Program-made: the position numbers and the translations under genes
DNA from: Paratractidigestivibacter sp963630635
GTDB taxonomy: Bacteria > Actinomycetota > Coriobacteriia > Coriobacteriales > Atopobiaceae
DNA: 37,223 bases
Assembly (NCBI GenBank): GCA_963630635.1
Contig: CAVGOA010000020.1
Coordinates: 1 to 37,223 of the forward strand
Reading direction: 5' to 3'
In this document: piece after piece, positions 22,433-30,164 of the stretch
Position numbering within the stretch: position 1 is the stretch's first letter
How the letters are laid out: the number at the start of each line of letters is the position of its first letter
The notes under the pieces: generated by a model
Seen by the model: the letters and a program-made list of their open reading frames with translations, nothing else
Told to the model about the DNA's origin: nothing
Database searches by the model: none

Positions 22433-23644
22433 CTACGCGTTGAACACGTGGGCGTCCAGGCGGTCGAAGGCCTCTTGGACACGAGAAAGAGGCAGGGCCA
22501 GGTTCATGCGGATGTGGGCCGGGCCGTGGAAGGGGCGGCCGTCTTGCCAGCCCACGCCAACTTCCCACCCGGCGCGCAGCAGCTCATCCAGCGACTTGTC
22601 GTGCGCGGCCAGCCACTCGGCGCAGTCAACAAACAACATGTAGGTGCCCTGAGGGCGCTCCACGCGCACGCCCTCGAAGCGCGAGTCAATAAAGTCGCAG
22701 GCGTACGACACATTGCCGTCGATGACCTGGCACAGCTCGTCCACCCACTCGTAGCCCGCCGGCTCGTAGGCACCCAGCAGCGCGTGCATCGAAAGGACGT
22801 TCATCGAGTTGTAGTGGCTCTTCTTGCTTGCAGAAACCACGCGATCACGCAGGTAGTCACTGTAGATGATGTGGTAGCTGCCAATAAGGCCGGCCAGGTT
22901 GAAGGTCTTGCTGGGCGCGTAGAGGGCCACCGTGCGCTGGCGGGCGTCCTCGCTCACGCTTTGGGTGGGAACGTGCTTGTGACCGGGCAGGATGATGTCC
23001 GACCAGATCTCGTCCGAGACAACCACGCAGTCGTGCTTGCGGTAGATCTCCATAGCCTGCTCGACCTCGGAGCGCTCCCACACGCGGCCGCAGGGGTTAT
23101 GGGGCGAGCAGAAAATCGCCACGTGAGCGTGGGTCTTCTCCAGGCGGGCGTCCATATCGGCAAAGTCCATGCGCCAGGTGCCGCCTGCGTCCCGGGCCAA
23201 GGGGGAAAGCTCGATGTGGAAACCGGCGTCCTCCAGGCTGTGGGTGAAGCCGATGTAGGTGGGGCTGTGGACCAGCACCGTGTCGCCGGGGGCCGCGAAG
23301 GCCTGGACAGCAGAGATCAGGCCGCCCAGCACGCCGTTCTCGTAGCCAATGTGCTTGGGCTCAAGGCCGTGCACGTCGTTGCGGGTTTCCTGCCAGGCGA
23401 TGATCTTCTCGAAGTACTCGGCGCGGGGGCTAAAGTAGCCAAAGTGCGGCACCTGCGAGCGGGCCACCAGCGCGTCGATCACGCTGGGGCACACGGGGAA
23501 GTTCATGTCGGCCACCCACATGGGGATGAAGTCGAAGCCGGGCTTGGGCGCCACGGGGATGGCTCCGCCCTCGACGCCTGCCGCGTCAACTGCCAGGGCG
23601 TCGTTGCCCTTGCGGTCAAGGATGCTTGTGAAGTCGTATTTCAT
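22433..23644 (-). CDS. PLP-dependent MalY/PatB-type aminotransferase (cystathionine beta-lyase)
   Basis: 403-residue fold-type I PLP enzyme of the MalY/PatB group, which cleave C-S bonds of cystathionine or cysteine conjugates. Landmarks: FIPMWVADMNFPVCPSVIDAL near the N-terminus (only in part typical: WVADMNF), ENGVLGGLISAVQAF, VLVHSPTYIGF, CSPHNPCGRVW, VVVSDEIWSDI (Asp for the PLP nitrogen) and the PLP Lys246 in YAPSKTFNLAGL. The C-terminal Arg for the substrate carboxylate is in HIRMNLALP. GGGGAGAAG precedes the ATG by 3 nt. E. coli MalY also represses the maltose regulon; whether that holds here near a glycogen cluster is unknown. Divergent from the zinc-ribbon gene. Confidence 0.9.
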   Translation of the reverse strand: MKYDFTSILDRKGNDALAVDAAGVEGGAIPVAPKPGFDFIPMWVADMNFPVCPSVIDALVARSQVPHFGYFSPRAEYFEKIIAWQETRNDVHGLEPKHIGYENGVLGGLISAVQAFAAPGDTVLVHSPTYIGFTHSLEDAGFHIELSPLARDAGGTWRMDFADMDARLEKTHAHVAIFCSPHNPCGRVWERSEVEQAMEIYRKHDCVVVSDEIWSDIILPGHKHVPTQSVSEDARQRTVALYAPSKTFNLAGLIGSYHIIYSDYLRDRVVSASKKSHYNSMNVLSMHALLGAYEPAGYEWVDELCQVIDGNVSYACDFIDSRFEGVRVERPQGTYMLFVDCAEWLAAHDKSLDELLRAGWEVGVGWQDGRPFHGPAHIRMNLALPLSRVQEAFDRLDAHVFNA

Positions 23645-23768
23645 GGTCTTCTCCCCTACTCGCGCGGCGGCGCCGCGAATTTAGTCCCAACAATAGTAAC
23701 GCCGTCGCTGACTCCGATGGATGCTGTATCGTTAGCCTTAAGTTTGTTGCCAAGAGAAAGGCGAGGCC

Positions 23769-24020
23769 ATGTGTGACATCAAGAAGGTGCAGCTAAGCGA
23801 CGATGAGATGGGCGAAGTTCAGGGCGGCGTTATGCCCAGCGGTGACTCGGACGACTGGCTGCCCTGGGACCGCGACAAGATTCTCTACTGCCCCAACTGC
23901 GAGGGCCACGACCTGGGCTACCAAATTCGCACCGGCAAGTACCGCCTGCACTGCAACAACTGCGGCAATGTCTTTTGGGAGAGCCAGTCCAAGGGCTGCA
24001 CCGTCAGCGGCCAGTTCTAA
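23769..24020 (+). CDS. small zinc-ribbon protein with double-glycine leader-like N-terminus
   Basis: 83 residues. The start, KKVQLSDDEMGEVQGG (5-20), looks like the leader of double-glycine peptides (LSxxEhxxVxGG), which are cut after GG by C39-peptidase ABC exporters or guide peptide-modifying enzymes. After the GG comes an acidic stretch (SGDSDDWLPWDRD) and a zinc ribbon with C41-x2-C44 and C62-x2-C65 (YCPNC, HCNNCGNVF); Cys2 and Cys77 are extra. ATG with GAGAAAGGCGAGG upstream. Very strong terminator 28 bp downstream, so it is an isolated, actively demarcated unit. No exporter, protease or modifying enzyme is in the window. It could instead be a cytosolic zinc-ribbon protein whose GG match is chance. 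Confidence 0.75.
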   Translation: MCDIKKVQLSDDEMGEVQGGVMPSGDSDDWLPWDRDKILYCPNCEGHDLGYQIRTGKYRLHCNNCGNVFWESQSKGCTVSGQF

Positions 24021-24048
24021 TTTTTCGACAACGCGGCCACAGTAATTT

Positions 24049-24106
24049 AATCCCCCGCTCTTTCGGTCAAAATTCGTCGCAAAACTGACCGAAAGAGCGG
24101 GGGATT
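24049..24106 (+). terminator. very strong intrinsic terminator after zinc-ribbon gene
   Basis: Perfect 21-bp arms (24049-24069 and 24086-24106) with a core CCCCCGCTCTTTCGG and a 16-nt loop. It is unusually long for a terminator and may also be a repeat family member. T-rich bases follow only briefly (ATTTCC). Confidence 0.8.
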
Positions 24107-24136
24107 TCCTATGGGCCTCCCCACATCATCAATCCG

Positions 24137-24179
24137 GGGCCCGGCAGAGGGTCAAGCACATCTTCTGTCGGGCCCTTTT
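24137..24179 (+). terminator. second terminator-like hairpin
   Basis: GGGCCCGGCAGA (24137-24148) pairs with TCTGTCGGGCCC (24164-24175) with one G-U pair, followed by TTTTC. It lies 30 bp after the previous hairpin, in the spacer before the AAA_14-type gene; no gene sits directly upstream, so it may be a back-up terminator or a remnant. Confidence 0.55.
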
Positions 24180-24194
24180 CATGACTCGCAGACC

Positions 24195-24273
24195 CGTATT
24201 TTGCGGAAGACAGCTGTTTTTGAATCTCGTTTTTGCAGGATTTCAGCCTATTTGAATCCGTATTTTGCGGAAG
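24195..24273. repeat. degenerate ~32-bp tandem repeats upstream of ATPase gene
   Basis: CGTATTTTGCGGAAG is found at 24195-24209 and 24259-24273, and a diverged copy (CGTTTTTGCAGGA) lies midway at about 24227. TTTGAATC precedes the second and third. Spacing is ~32 bp. The stretch is A/T-rich compared with the window and ends 44 bp before the start codon at 24317. Confidence 0.6.
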
Positions 24274-24316
24274 CCGCAGGTAAACGGTATCATTTAGTCT
24301 AATCAAAGGAGGTCGC

Positions 24317-25630
24317 ATGCTCAAACGTATAATGCTCGACCAGCTCATCGCCTGGAAAGAAACAAAAAACAACCAAGGTCTTCTCATCACAGGCGCCCGT
24401 CAGGTTGGAAAGACCTCGATTATCGAGACGTTCGCCGCGTCGCACTACGACTCGCTCATCAAGATTGACTTCATCGAGCGCCCAGAAGCAGTGGGCATCA
24501 TCTCGCAAGCCAAGAACCTCGATGATCTGCTGGTGCGCATCACCGCCCTTGCCTCAAATCCAATCGGCAACGCCAAGACCCTTCTCTTTTTTGACGAGGT
24601 CCAGCGTTGCGGCGACTCCGTCACATGGATGCGCTACCTTGCAAGCGACCCGCGCTTGGACGTCATTTATTCTGGGTCTATGCTTGGTGTCGAAGCCTTC
24701 GACTTCCGCTCTCTACCGGTTGGAACCATCGATATCCTCGAGATGTTCCCTATGACATTCCGCGAGTTCACCTGGGCCGCGGGCTTCGATGATTCGCTTT
24801 GGCAGATTGTCGAGAGCTGCTTCCACGCTCACGAGGCTGTTCCCGATTTCATCCACGACCGTCTCATTGACCTCTATTATCAATACGCGCTGGTCGGGGG
24901 GATGCCGGAGGCTGTCCAGACTTTTGTAAGCACCCGTGACACACAGGCGATGCGGGCGCGTCAACGCGCGATTCTAAACGGCTATCGGGCCGATATAACC
25001 CGCTATGTCTCTGACCCGGGCCATGCCCAAAGAATCAAGACGATTTTCAATGCGGCGCCGGCTCAGCTCAACAAAGAGAACAAGCGCTTTATCATCTCGG
25101 GAATCGACAAGAAGCGGCGCTTCGAGGACTACCAGTCCGATTTCGACTGGCTAACCAATGCCGGGGTCGTTCTGCCCGTCAAGCGCGCAAACGAGGCCCA
25201 GTTCCCCTTGGGGCTCGATCGAGAAGATAGCTTTTTCAAGCTGTACCTTAACGATGTCGGGTTGCTGTTCTCCACGTTTTCAGACGCGGATGTCCTGGCC
25301 ATTCTCGACCGCCGCGACCAGGTGAACTTTGGCCAGATCTTCGAGAACATTACCGCCCAAGAGCTGCGAGCAAACGGCAGGCCTTCTCTGTATTATTTCA
25401 ATAAGACCAAGGTCGGAGAGGTTGACTTTCTCATCGAAGACCGACGCGAGCCCGTCGTAATTCCCGTCGAGGTCAAATCTGGAAAGAATAGCCATGCCCA
25501 CGCCGCGCTCGACCACCTTATGGACGTTAAGAACTACCATCTTGATAGAGCCGTTGTCCTCCACCGCCAGAACGTAGAGAAGGACGGCAAGGTGCTGTAC
25601 CTGCCCCTCTATATGGCGGGGCTGCTTTAG
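24317..25630 (+). CDS. ATP-binding protein, AAA_14/DUF4143 type
   Basis: 437-residue P-loop ATPase with a C-terminal nuclease-fold domain. Walker A is GARQVGKTS at 26-34, Walker B LLFFDEVQ at 89-96, sensor-like VIYSGSMLGVE at about 116-126. The C-terminal half is DUF4143-like: FGQIFENITAQEL, then LYYFNKTKVGEVDFLIE and IPVEVKSGK, an arrangement of Asp, Glu and Lys like PD-(D/E)XK folds. Function unknown; such genes are scattered through gut anaerobes and archaea, often alone and mobile. AAAGGAGG 4 nt before the ATG is an ideal ribosome binding site. GC is lower than in the glycogen genes. Preceded by degenerate repeats and two hairpins, followed by a repeat hairpin. Confidence 0.88.
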   Translation: MLKRIMLDQLIAWKETKNNQGLLITGARQVGKTSIIETFAASHYDSLIKIDFIERPEAVGIISQAKNLDDLLVRITALASNPIGNAKTLLFFDEVQRCGDSVTWMRYLASDPRLDVIYSGSMLGVEAFDFRSLPVGTIDILEMFPMTFREFTWAAGFDDSLWQIVESCFHAHEAVPDFIHDRLIDLYYQYALVGGMPEAVQTFVSTRDTQAMRARQRAILNGYRADITRYVSDPGHAQRIKTIFNAAPAQLNKENKRFIISGIDKKRRFEDYQSDFDWLTNAGVVLPVKRANEAQFPLGLDREDSFFKLYLNDVGLLFSTFSDADVLAILDRRDQVNFGQIFENITAQELRANGRPSLYYFNKTKVGEVDFLIEDRREPVVIPVEVKSGKNSHAHAALDHLMDVKNYHLDRAVVLHRQNVEKDGKVLYLPLYMAGLL

Positions 25631-25661
25631 GCCATTCTCCGCGTATGCCGTGGCTATCGAG

Positions 25662-25719
25662 AATCCCCTGCATTCCGTGCTGTTTTCAAGCCAAAAAACG
25701 ACACAGAATGCAGGGGATT
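25662..25719. repeat. 58-bp hairpin repeat, left copy (also terminator)
   Basis: Arms AATCCCCTGCATTC (25662-25675) and GAATGCAGGGGATT (25706-25719), with further GTG/CAC and TTTT/AAAA pairing inside. TTTTA follows on the plus strand, so it can end the AAA_14-type transcript. A second copy in the same orientation is at 26793-26850; the first 25 bases are identical. Confidence 0.85.
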
Positions 25720-25734
25720 TTACGCACACCTGCC

Positions 25735-26697
25735 TTATGCCGCCCGTGGGACGCCGTAGGAATCCAGAAGGAGCTCGAATTCCCAGTCACGCAGGGCCTG
25801 AGCAAGGGTGAAGCGCACGATTGGCACGCCGTACAGCGAGATGCGCGACTCGCGGCGGCGCTCGTCGAGCAGGACGCGCTCGGCGCTACGGCCGCCCATG
25901 TAGGCGGCGTTCTCGGTCTTGCGATAGCCGTCCAGCTCGCCAAAGACGCGCGGGGCGCCGTCCTGGTCAAGCCAGGCATAATCGATGTAGTAGTTGTGCC
26001 ACGGCTCCACAAGGTCGGGGATCTCAAACTGCAGCACCGGCCGCACAAAGCCCGCTTCGAGCATCACGCCGCGGGCCAGCGACTCGCCGGCATTATCGCT
26101 CCTGGCGTCGGCAAAGGCCGCGACCTCCACCGCACGAGCCTTGCCCGTCTTTCCGTGCGCCTCTTCTTCGACCTGTGCCACAAGGGTCTCGACCTTGCAG
26201 CCCATCTCTTTAAGGGCCGAGTCGGCAACAGCCAGCGCGTCGGGAAACGGCAGCCACCGCAGGCAATCCGCCACGGTGCGCCAAAACGGAGTCACCATCA
26301 CCCCGTCGACGTCCACCAACTCGCCTTCGCACTCGTGGCGCACGAGCTGGCCACAAGAGCGCGAGCAGCCGCCATGTCGTTGAGCAACGTGCACCTGCCC
26401 AACATCGCGCCAAGGAACATCGAGCCCGTGGATAATCGCCGCCGACGCGCCGCAAAACGCGATGCCAGGCTTCTGCCCCGCCATACCGCGAATAATCCGC
26501 AAGCCCTGTTCATCTGGCTCAAGCGACTTCCAAATCTCTTCCGCCGCATACAAACCAACAGCCGGTCGCACGACTCCTTTGCCCACCCGCCTATTAAGAC
26601 ACCTGCGCTCATCGGCGCTTTGCGCCACGTAGCAGCTTCGCTCCCGTTCCGAGACCGCCAGCCACACCGACACCTGCTCATCCACCGTCCCGCTCAC
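25735..26697 (-). CDS. AbiEi-like/DUF559-type protein (winged helix plus nuclease-fold domain)
   Basis: 320 residues. The N-terminal part fits the winged-helix pattern of AbiEi-type antitoxins (LNRRVGKGVVRPAVGLYAAE), which bind DNA and repress their own operons. A middle region like transcriptional-regulator AbiEi_4 family proteins follows (ITPW-like VTPFWRTVADCLRWLPF). The C-terminus matches a DUF559/Vsr-type nuclease fold: YIDYAWLDQDGAPRVFGELDGY with the Asp and ExD pair, then RRRESRISLYGVPIVRF. GTG start with GGAGG 8 nt upstream. No toxin partner gene (AbiEii-like) is adjacent. The gene lies alone between two copies of a 58-bp hairpin, downstream of the glycogen cluster. Function unproven; orphan antitoxin-like or defence-linked. 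Confidence 0.7.
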   Translation of the reverse strand: MSGTVDEQVSVWLAVSERERSCYVAQSADERRCLNRRVGKGVVRPAVGLYAAEEIWKSLEPDEQGLRIIRGMAGQKPGIAFCGASAAIIHGLDVPWRDVGQVHVAQRHGGCSRSCGQLVRHECEGELVDVDGVMVTPFWRTVADCLRWLPFPDALAVADSALKEMGCKVETLVAQVEEEAHGKTGKARAVEVAAFADARSDNAGESLARGVMLEAGFVRPVLQFEIPDLVEPWHNYYIDYAWLDQDGAPRVFGELDGYRKTENAAYMGGRSAERVLLDERRRESRISLYGVPIVRFTLAQALRDWEFELLLDSYGVPRAA

Positions 26698-26792
26698 GGC
26701 ACCACCTCCCTAGTGAAGGTGACTTATGCCCAGCGAGCCGCCAATCGCCTCAATCCAATCGGGGAACGGCGCGTTTGCGGCGGCGATGCAAA

Positions 26793-26850
26793 AATCCCCT
26801 GCATTCCGTGCTGTTTTTGAGTCCAAAAATGGCACGAGATGCAGGGGATT
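26793..26850. repeat. 58-bp hairpin repeat, right copy (terminator of the glycogen cluster)
   Basis: Same length and orientation as 25662-25719, with arms AATCCCCTGCAT/ATGCAGGGGATT and inner CGTGC/GCACG and TTTTT/AAAAA pairing. On the minus strand TTTTTG follows the stem, 25 bp past the stop of the GH13-GH77 gene, so it is a good terminator for the glycogen cluster. Confidence 0.85.
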
Positions 26851-26874
26851 CTAAATCGCGTAGCCGAGAAGCCC

Positions 26875-29800
26875 TTAGCGGCCCTCGCAGTGCATCGCAA
26901 CAAGCTCGGCAAGGCGCCCGGAGGCTGCAGAAACGGCCTCGGCGTCGGCCTGCCAGCTCCAGTTGCCCTCGGCGGTGCCGGGAACGTTCATGCGCGCCGA
27001 GTCGTCCAGGCCCAACACGTCTTGCAGCGGCACGACCGCCACGTTGGCATCGGCTCGCAGGACCTTGGCCATGATATCGTCCGCCAGCTCGCGGGCCTGA
27101 TCGCCCTCAACACCAAAACGAGAAGAGACCCAGCCCAGCAGCGTCTGGTTGTCGTGCGTACCCGTGAAGGCAACGGTGCCCTTCTTGGGCTCGTAGCCCT
27201 GGCGAACGTCGCCGTCGTTGAACTGCACGATGTCCATGCCGGGAATGCCCGTGGCGCTCACCAGCGCGCGAACGGCCGGCGTGATGTTGCCCAGGTCCTC
27301 GGCCACAAACGGCAGCGGGCCCAACTTCTTACGCGCGACCTCAAACAGCTCGAGCCCCGGGCCAAACTTGAACTGGCCGTCGGCCGCAGTCTTTCCCTGC
27401 GGAATCGCGTAGTACGACGAGAACCCAATAAAGTGATCCAGGCGCACGTAATCGTAGGTCTCCATCGCGCGGCCAAAGCGGCACAGCCACCAACCGTAAC
27501 CCTGCTCGCGAAGGACGTCCCAGCGGTACGTGGGGTTGCCCCACAGCTGGCCCTCGGGCGCAAACGCGTCGCCGGGAGCGCCAGCCTGAAGCGCCGCGTA
27601 GCCCTTCTCGTCCACCTCAAAGATGTCCGGCTCGGCCCACACGTCGGCAGAATCCGCCGAAACAAACATGGGCATGTCGCCCACGATGGCCACTCCGCGG
27701 CTGTTGGCGTAGCTGCGCAGGCGCGACCACTCAAGCGAGAACTCGAACTGCAGCAGGCGGTGACGCTCGACACCCTCCTTGAGCTGCGGCAGGTTGGCCA
27801 GCTCGGGCGAGTAGTCGTGGTAGGGGGCGGGCCACTCTTGCCAGGGGCCGTCGCCCAGAAGGTCCTTGATCGCGCAGAAGGTGGCATAAGCCGTCAGCCA
27901 ATACTCGTTGACCTCGCAGAAGTCGCGGTAGGCCGCAGACCCGCGGGTCTTCTTGGCGTCGGCCATGACCTCGGCCACGCTGCGGTCGAGAAGGGCCGTG
28001 TTGCCCGCAAAGGCCGCCAGCCCCGCGTACGGCGAGCCAAACCCGTCGGCCGGGTTAACCGGCAGGACCTGCCAGTAGGCAACGCCCGCCTCGGCCAACC
28101 AGTCCACGAACTTGTACGCGCATTTGCCCAGCGTACCGTGCTTGCCGCCCTCGTTGGGAACGCTCGTCACGTGGCACAGGACGCCCATACCCGCAGGCAA
28201 GTCGGACTGCAGGCGCTCGGCCGCCGAGAAGCGCAGCACGGCAGTGCCCAGCGGCCACAGGAAGACCTGGGCGTGCCCGCGCTCGACGCGCGGCGCGCGG
28301 CCGCTCACCACGTCGTCGACCACCTGGTCAGAGACCATGGGAATCTGGACGTCGTGCGAGTTGGAAAGGCTGGCGTTGACCAGCACGCACACCGAGTTGC
28401 CGTCGGCGCAGTGACGCCAGAAGCCAAAGACGTCCTCGCCGGCCGAGAAGGGCTCGAAGTCGCCGTCCACCAGCTCGGGCAGGGTCTTGCGCAGCGCGAT
28501 GGCGTTGCGGTAGATGGTGGTCGCGTTCATGCGGCCGCCATCCCAAGGGAAGCTCGCGCGGTTAAACGGGTCGCGGAAGCCCTCGACGCCGCGCTCGTCG
28601 CCGTAGTAGACGCAGGGCACGCCGGGCAGGGTCATCTGCAGAAGGGCCGTCACCCACAGGCGCGCCATGGCAAGGCCGGCCTGGCCCTCGTCCAGGCGAT
28701 ACGCGCCACGCGCCGCCTCGTCCATGCTGTCGGCATCGGGGGCGCCGCCAAGCACGGTGAACAGGCGCTCGCGGTCGTGGCTTCCCAGCAGGTTAAGCGC
28801 CTGGTAGAAGGCATCGCGCGGGTAGTTCTCCTGCAGCTGCCTTAGGCGATCGGCCAACTCGGTGGCGCCAATGTAGCCGCACACGTAGTCCAGCACGCCG
28901 GTGCGGAAGGGGTAGTTCATCGCGCAGTCCAGCTCTTTGCCCTGGAAGTACTGGCGCAGCTTGCCGTAGGCCACCTTGTTAGAGGCGTCCTCCCAAACCT
29001 CGCCAATAAGCACGCCGTCGGCACGCTCGGCCAACACGGCGGCCTTGATCTCGGCGATAAAGTCGTCGGTCAACTCGTCGGCAACGTCAAGGCGCCAACC
29101 ACGCGCACCCAGGCGCATCCACTTGCGAATAACGCCGTTCTCGCCGCAGATCAACTCGTGATAGGCGTCTACATCGGCGTTGAACGTAGGCATGTCCTGG
29201 TTGCCCCACCAGCCGGCGTACGTGCCGTCCTCGTTAAACGAGAACCAGCCGTCGTACTGGGACTTCTCGCCGTCAACGTGGGCTTGCCAAGCGCCGGGGG
29301 CCTTGTAGTTGCCGTCGCGGTTGAAGTACACCGAGTCGCGCCCGCAGTGGTTAAAGACGCCGTCGAGAATAACAGAAATCCCGCGCTTCTGGGCCGCGGC
29401 GCACAGGTCGACAAAGTCCTTCTCGGTACCCAGCATGGGATCGATGCGCAGGTAGTCGGCCGTGTCGTAGCGGTGGTTGCTGTGGGCCTCGAAGATGGGG
29501 TTAAGGTAGATGACCGTGACGCCCAGGCCCGCCAGGTAGTCGAGCTTCTCGGTGACGCCCTGCAGGGTGCCGCCGTAGAAGTCCCACTCGGCGATGCGCA
29601 GGTCCTCGGCCGAGACGCGCTTATACGAGGGCGGGGTGTTCCAGTCCTCGACCAGCGCGCGGGGCACGCCAGCAAGCTCGCGGTCCAGCGAGGCCGCCAC
29701 GTTCTTCTCCCAATCCTTGCCGCGGGCAAAGCGATCGGGGAAGATCTGGTACACCACTGCGTTGCGGAACCAGTCGGGCTTCACCTCGCGCGGCTCGTAG

Positions 29801-30153
29801 ACCGTGATCTGGAACGAGGGGGGATCGCCGTAGGCAAAGGCGCCCACGCCGGTGGTCCAACCCTCGCGGGCGCCGTAGCGCCACACCGAGCCGTCGGGGG
29901 CCTCAAGATCAAAGCTGTACCAAACAACGCCGGTCATGGCCGGCGTGTACTCAACCTCAAAACGCAGGTGGTCGCCCTCGGGCGTCCCGTGCATCTCGAT
30001 GAACTCCTCGCCGGCCTCATCGGTCCAGACCCTCAACGTGCAAAAGGTGACCTCGTCCCAAACATTGATAGCCAGCATGACGGTGCCGCCCAATTGGACG
30101 GCACCGCAAGGAAATCTATAGTCCTTCTCGGAGGTTACGTGACGTGCTCTCAC
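26875..30153 (-). CDS. GH13 alpha-glucan hydrolase fused to GH77 4-alpha-glucanotransferase
   Basis: 1092 residues, two enzymes in one chain. Residues ~1-120 form a beta-sandwich starch-binding-like N-domain. The GH13 barrel starts at NAVVYQIFPDRFARG (131); catalytic Asp356 in GWRLDVADE, Glu385 in LIGEVWED, Asp460 in LLGSHDRERL; this resembles neopullulanase/maltogenic amylases. From ~652 a complete GH77 (amylomaltase, MalQ) domain follows: GVLCHVTSVP, Asp906 in VRLDHFIGF, Glu952 in VAEDLG, Asp1001 in TGTHDN. Expected role: trimming maltodextrins and glycogen branches and disproportionating the products in the cytosol; no signal peptide. GTG start with GGGAGA upstream, 11 bp after glgA, so last gene of the operon. 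Fusion is unusual; separate malQ is the norm. Confidence 0.92.
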   Translation of the reverse strand: MRARHVTSEKDYRFPCGAVQLGGTVMLAINVWDEVTFCTLRVWTDEAGEEFIEMHGTPEGDHLRFEVEYTPAMTGVVWYSFDLEAPDGSVWRYGAREGWTTGVGAFAYGDPPSFQITVYEPREVKPDWFRNAVVYQIFPDRFARGKDWEKNVAASLDRELAGVPRALVEDWNTPPSYKRVSAEDLRIAEWDFYGGTLQGVTEKLDYLAGLGVTVIYLNPIFEAHSNHRYDTADYLRIDPMLGTEKDFVDLCAAAQKRGISVILDGVFNHCGRDSVYFNRDGNYKAPGAWQAHVDGEKSQYDGWFSFNEDGTYAGWWGNQDMPTFNADVDAYHELICGENGVIRKWMRLGARGWRLDVADELTDDFIAEIKAAVLAERADGVLIGEVWEDASNKVAYGKLRQYFQGKELDCAMNYPFRTGVLDYVCGYIGATELADRLRQLQENYPRDAFYQALNLLGSHDRERLFTVLGGAPDADSMDEAARGAYRLDEGQAGLAMARLWVTALLQMTLPGVPCVYYGDERGVEGFRDPFNRASFPWDGGRMNATTIYRNAIALRKTLPELVDGDFEPFSAGEDVFGFWRHCADGNSVCVLVNASLSNSHDVQIPMVSDQVVDDVVSGRAPRVERGHAQVFLWPLGTAVLRFSAAERLQSDLPAGMGVLCHVTSVPNEGGKHGTLGKCAYKFVDWLAEAGVAYWQVLPVNPADGFGSPYAGLAAFAGNTALLDRSVAEVMADAKKTRGSAAYRDFCEVNEYWLTAYATFCAIKDLLGDGPWQEWPAPYHDYSPELANLPQLKEGVERHRLLQFEFSLEWSRLRSYANSRGVAIVGDMPMFVSADSADVWAEPDIFEVDEKGYAALQAGAPGDAFAPEGQLWGNPTYRWDVLREQGYGWWLCRFGRAMETYDYVRLDHFIGFSSYYAIPQGKTAADGQFKFGPGLELFEVARKKLGPLPFVAEDLGNITPAVRALVSATGIPGMDIVQFNDGDVRQGYEPKKGTVAFTGTHDNQTLLGWVSSRFGVEGDQARELADDIMAKVLRADANVAVVPLQDVLGLDDSARMNVPGTAEGNWSWQADAEAVSAASGRLAELVAMHCEGR

Positions 30154-30164
30154 GTTTAATCTCC

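Noticed and set aside
24195..24273. Short CRISPR-like array upstream of the AAA_14-type gene
   Set aside because: Only two exact 15-bp words and one diverged copy; the intervening sequence is itself partly repeated.
25735..26697. Complete type IV toxin-antitoxin system
   Set aside because: Only the AbiEi-like gene is present; no AbiEii-type nucleotidyltransferase toxin gene is adjacent on either side.
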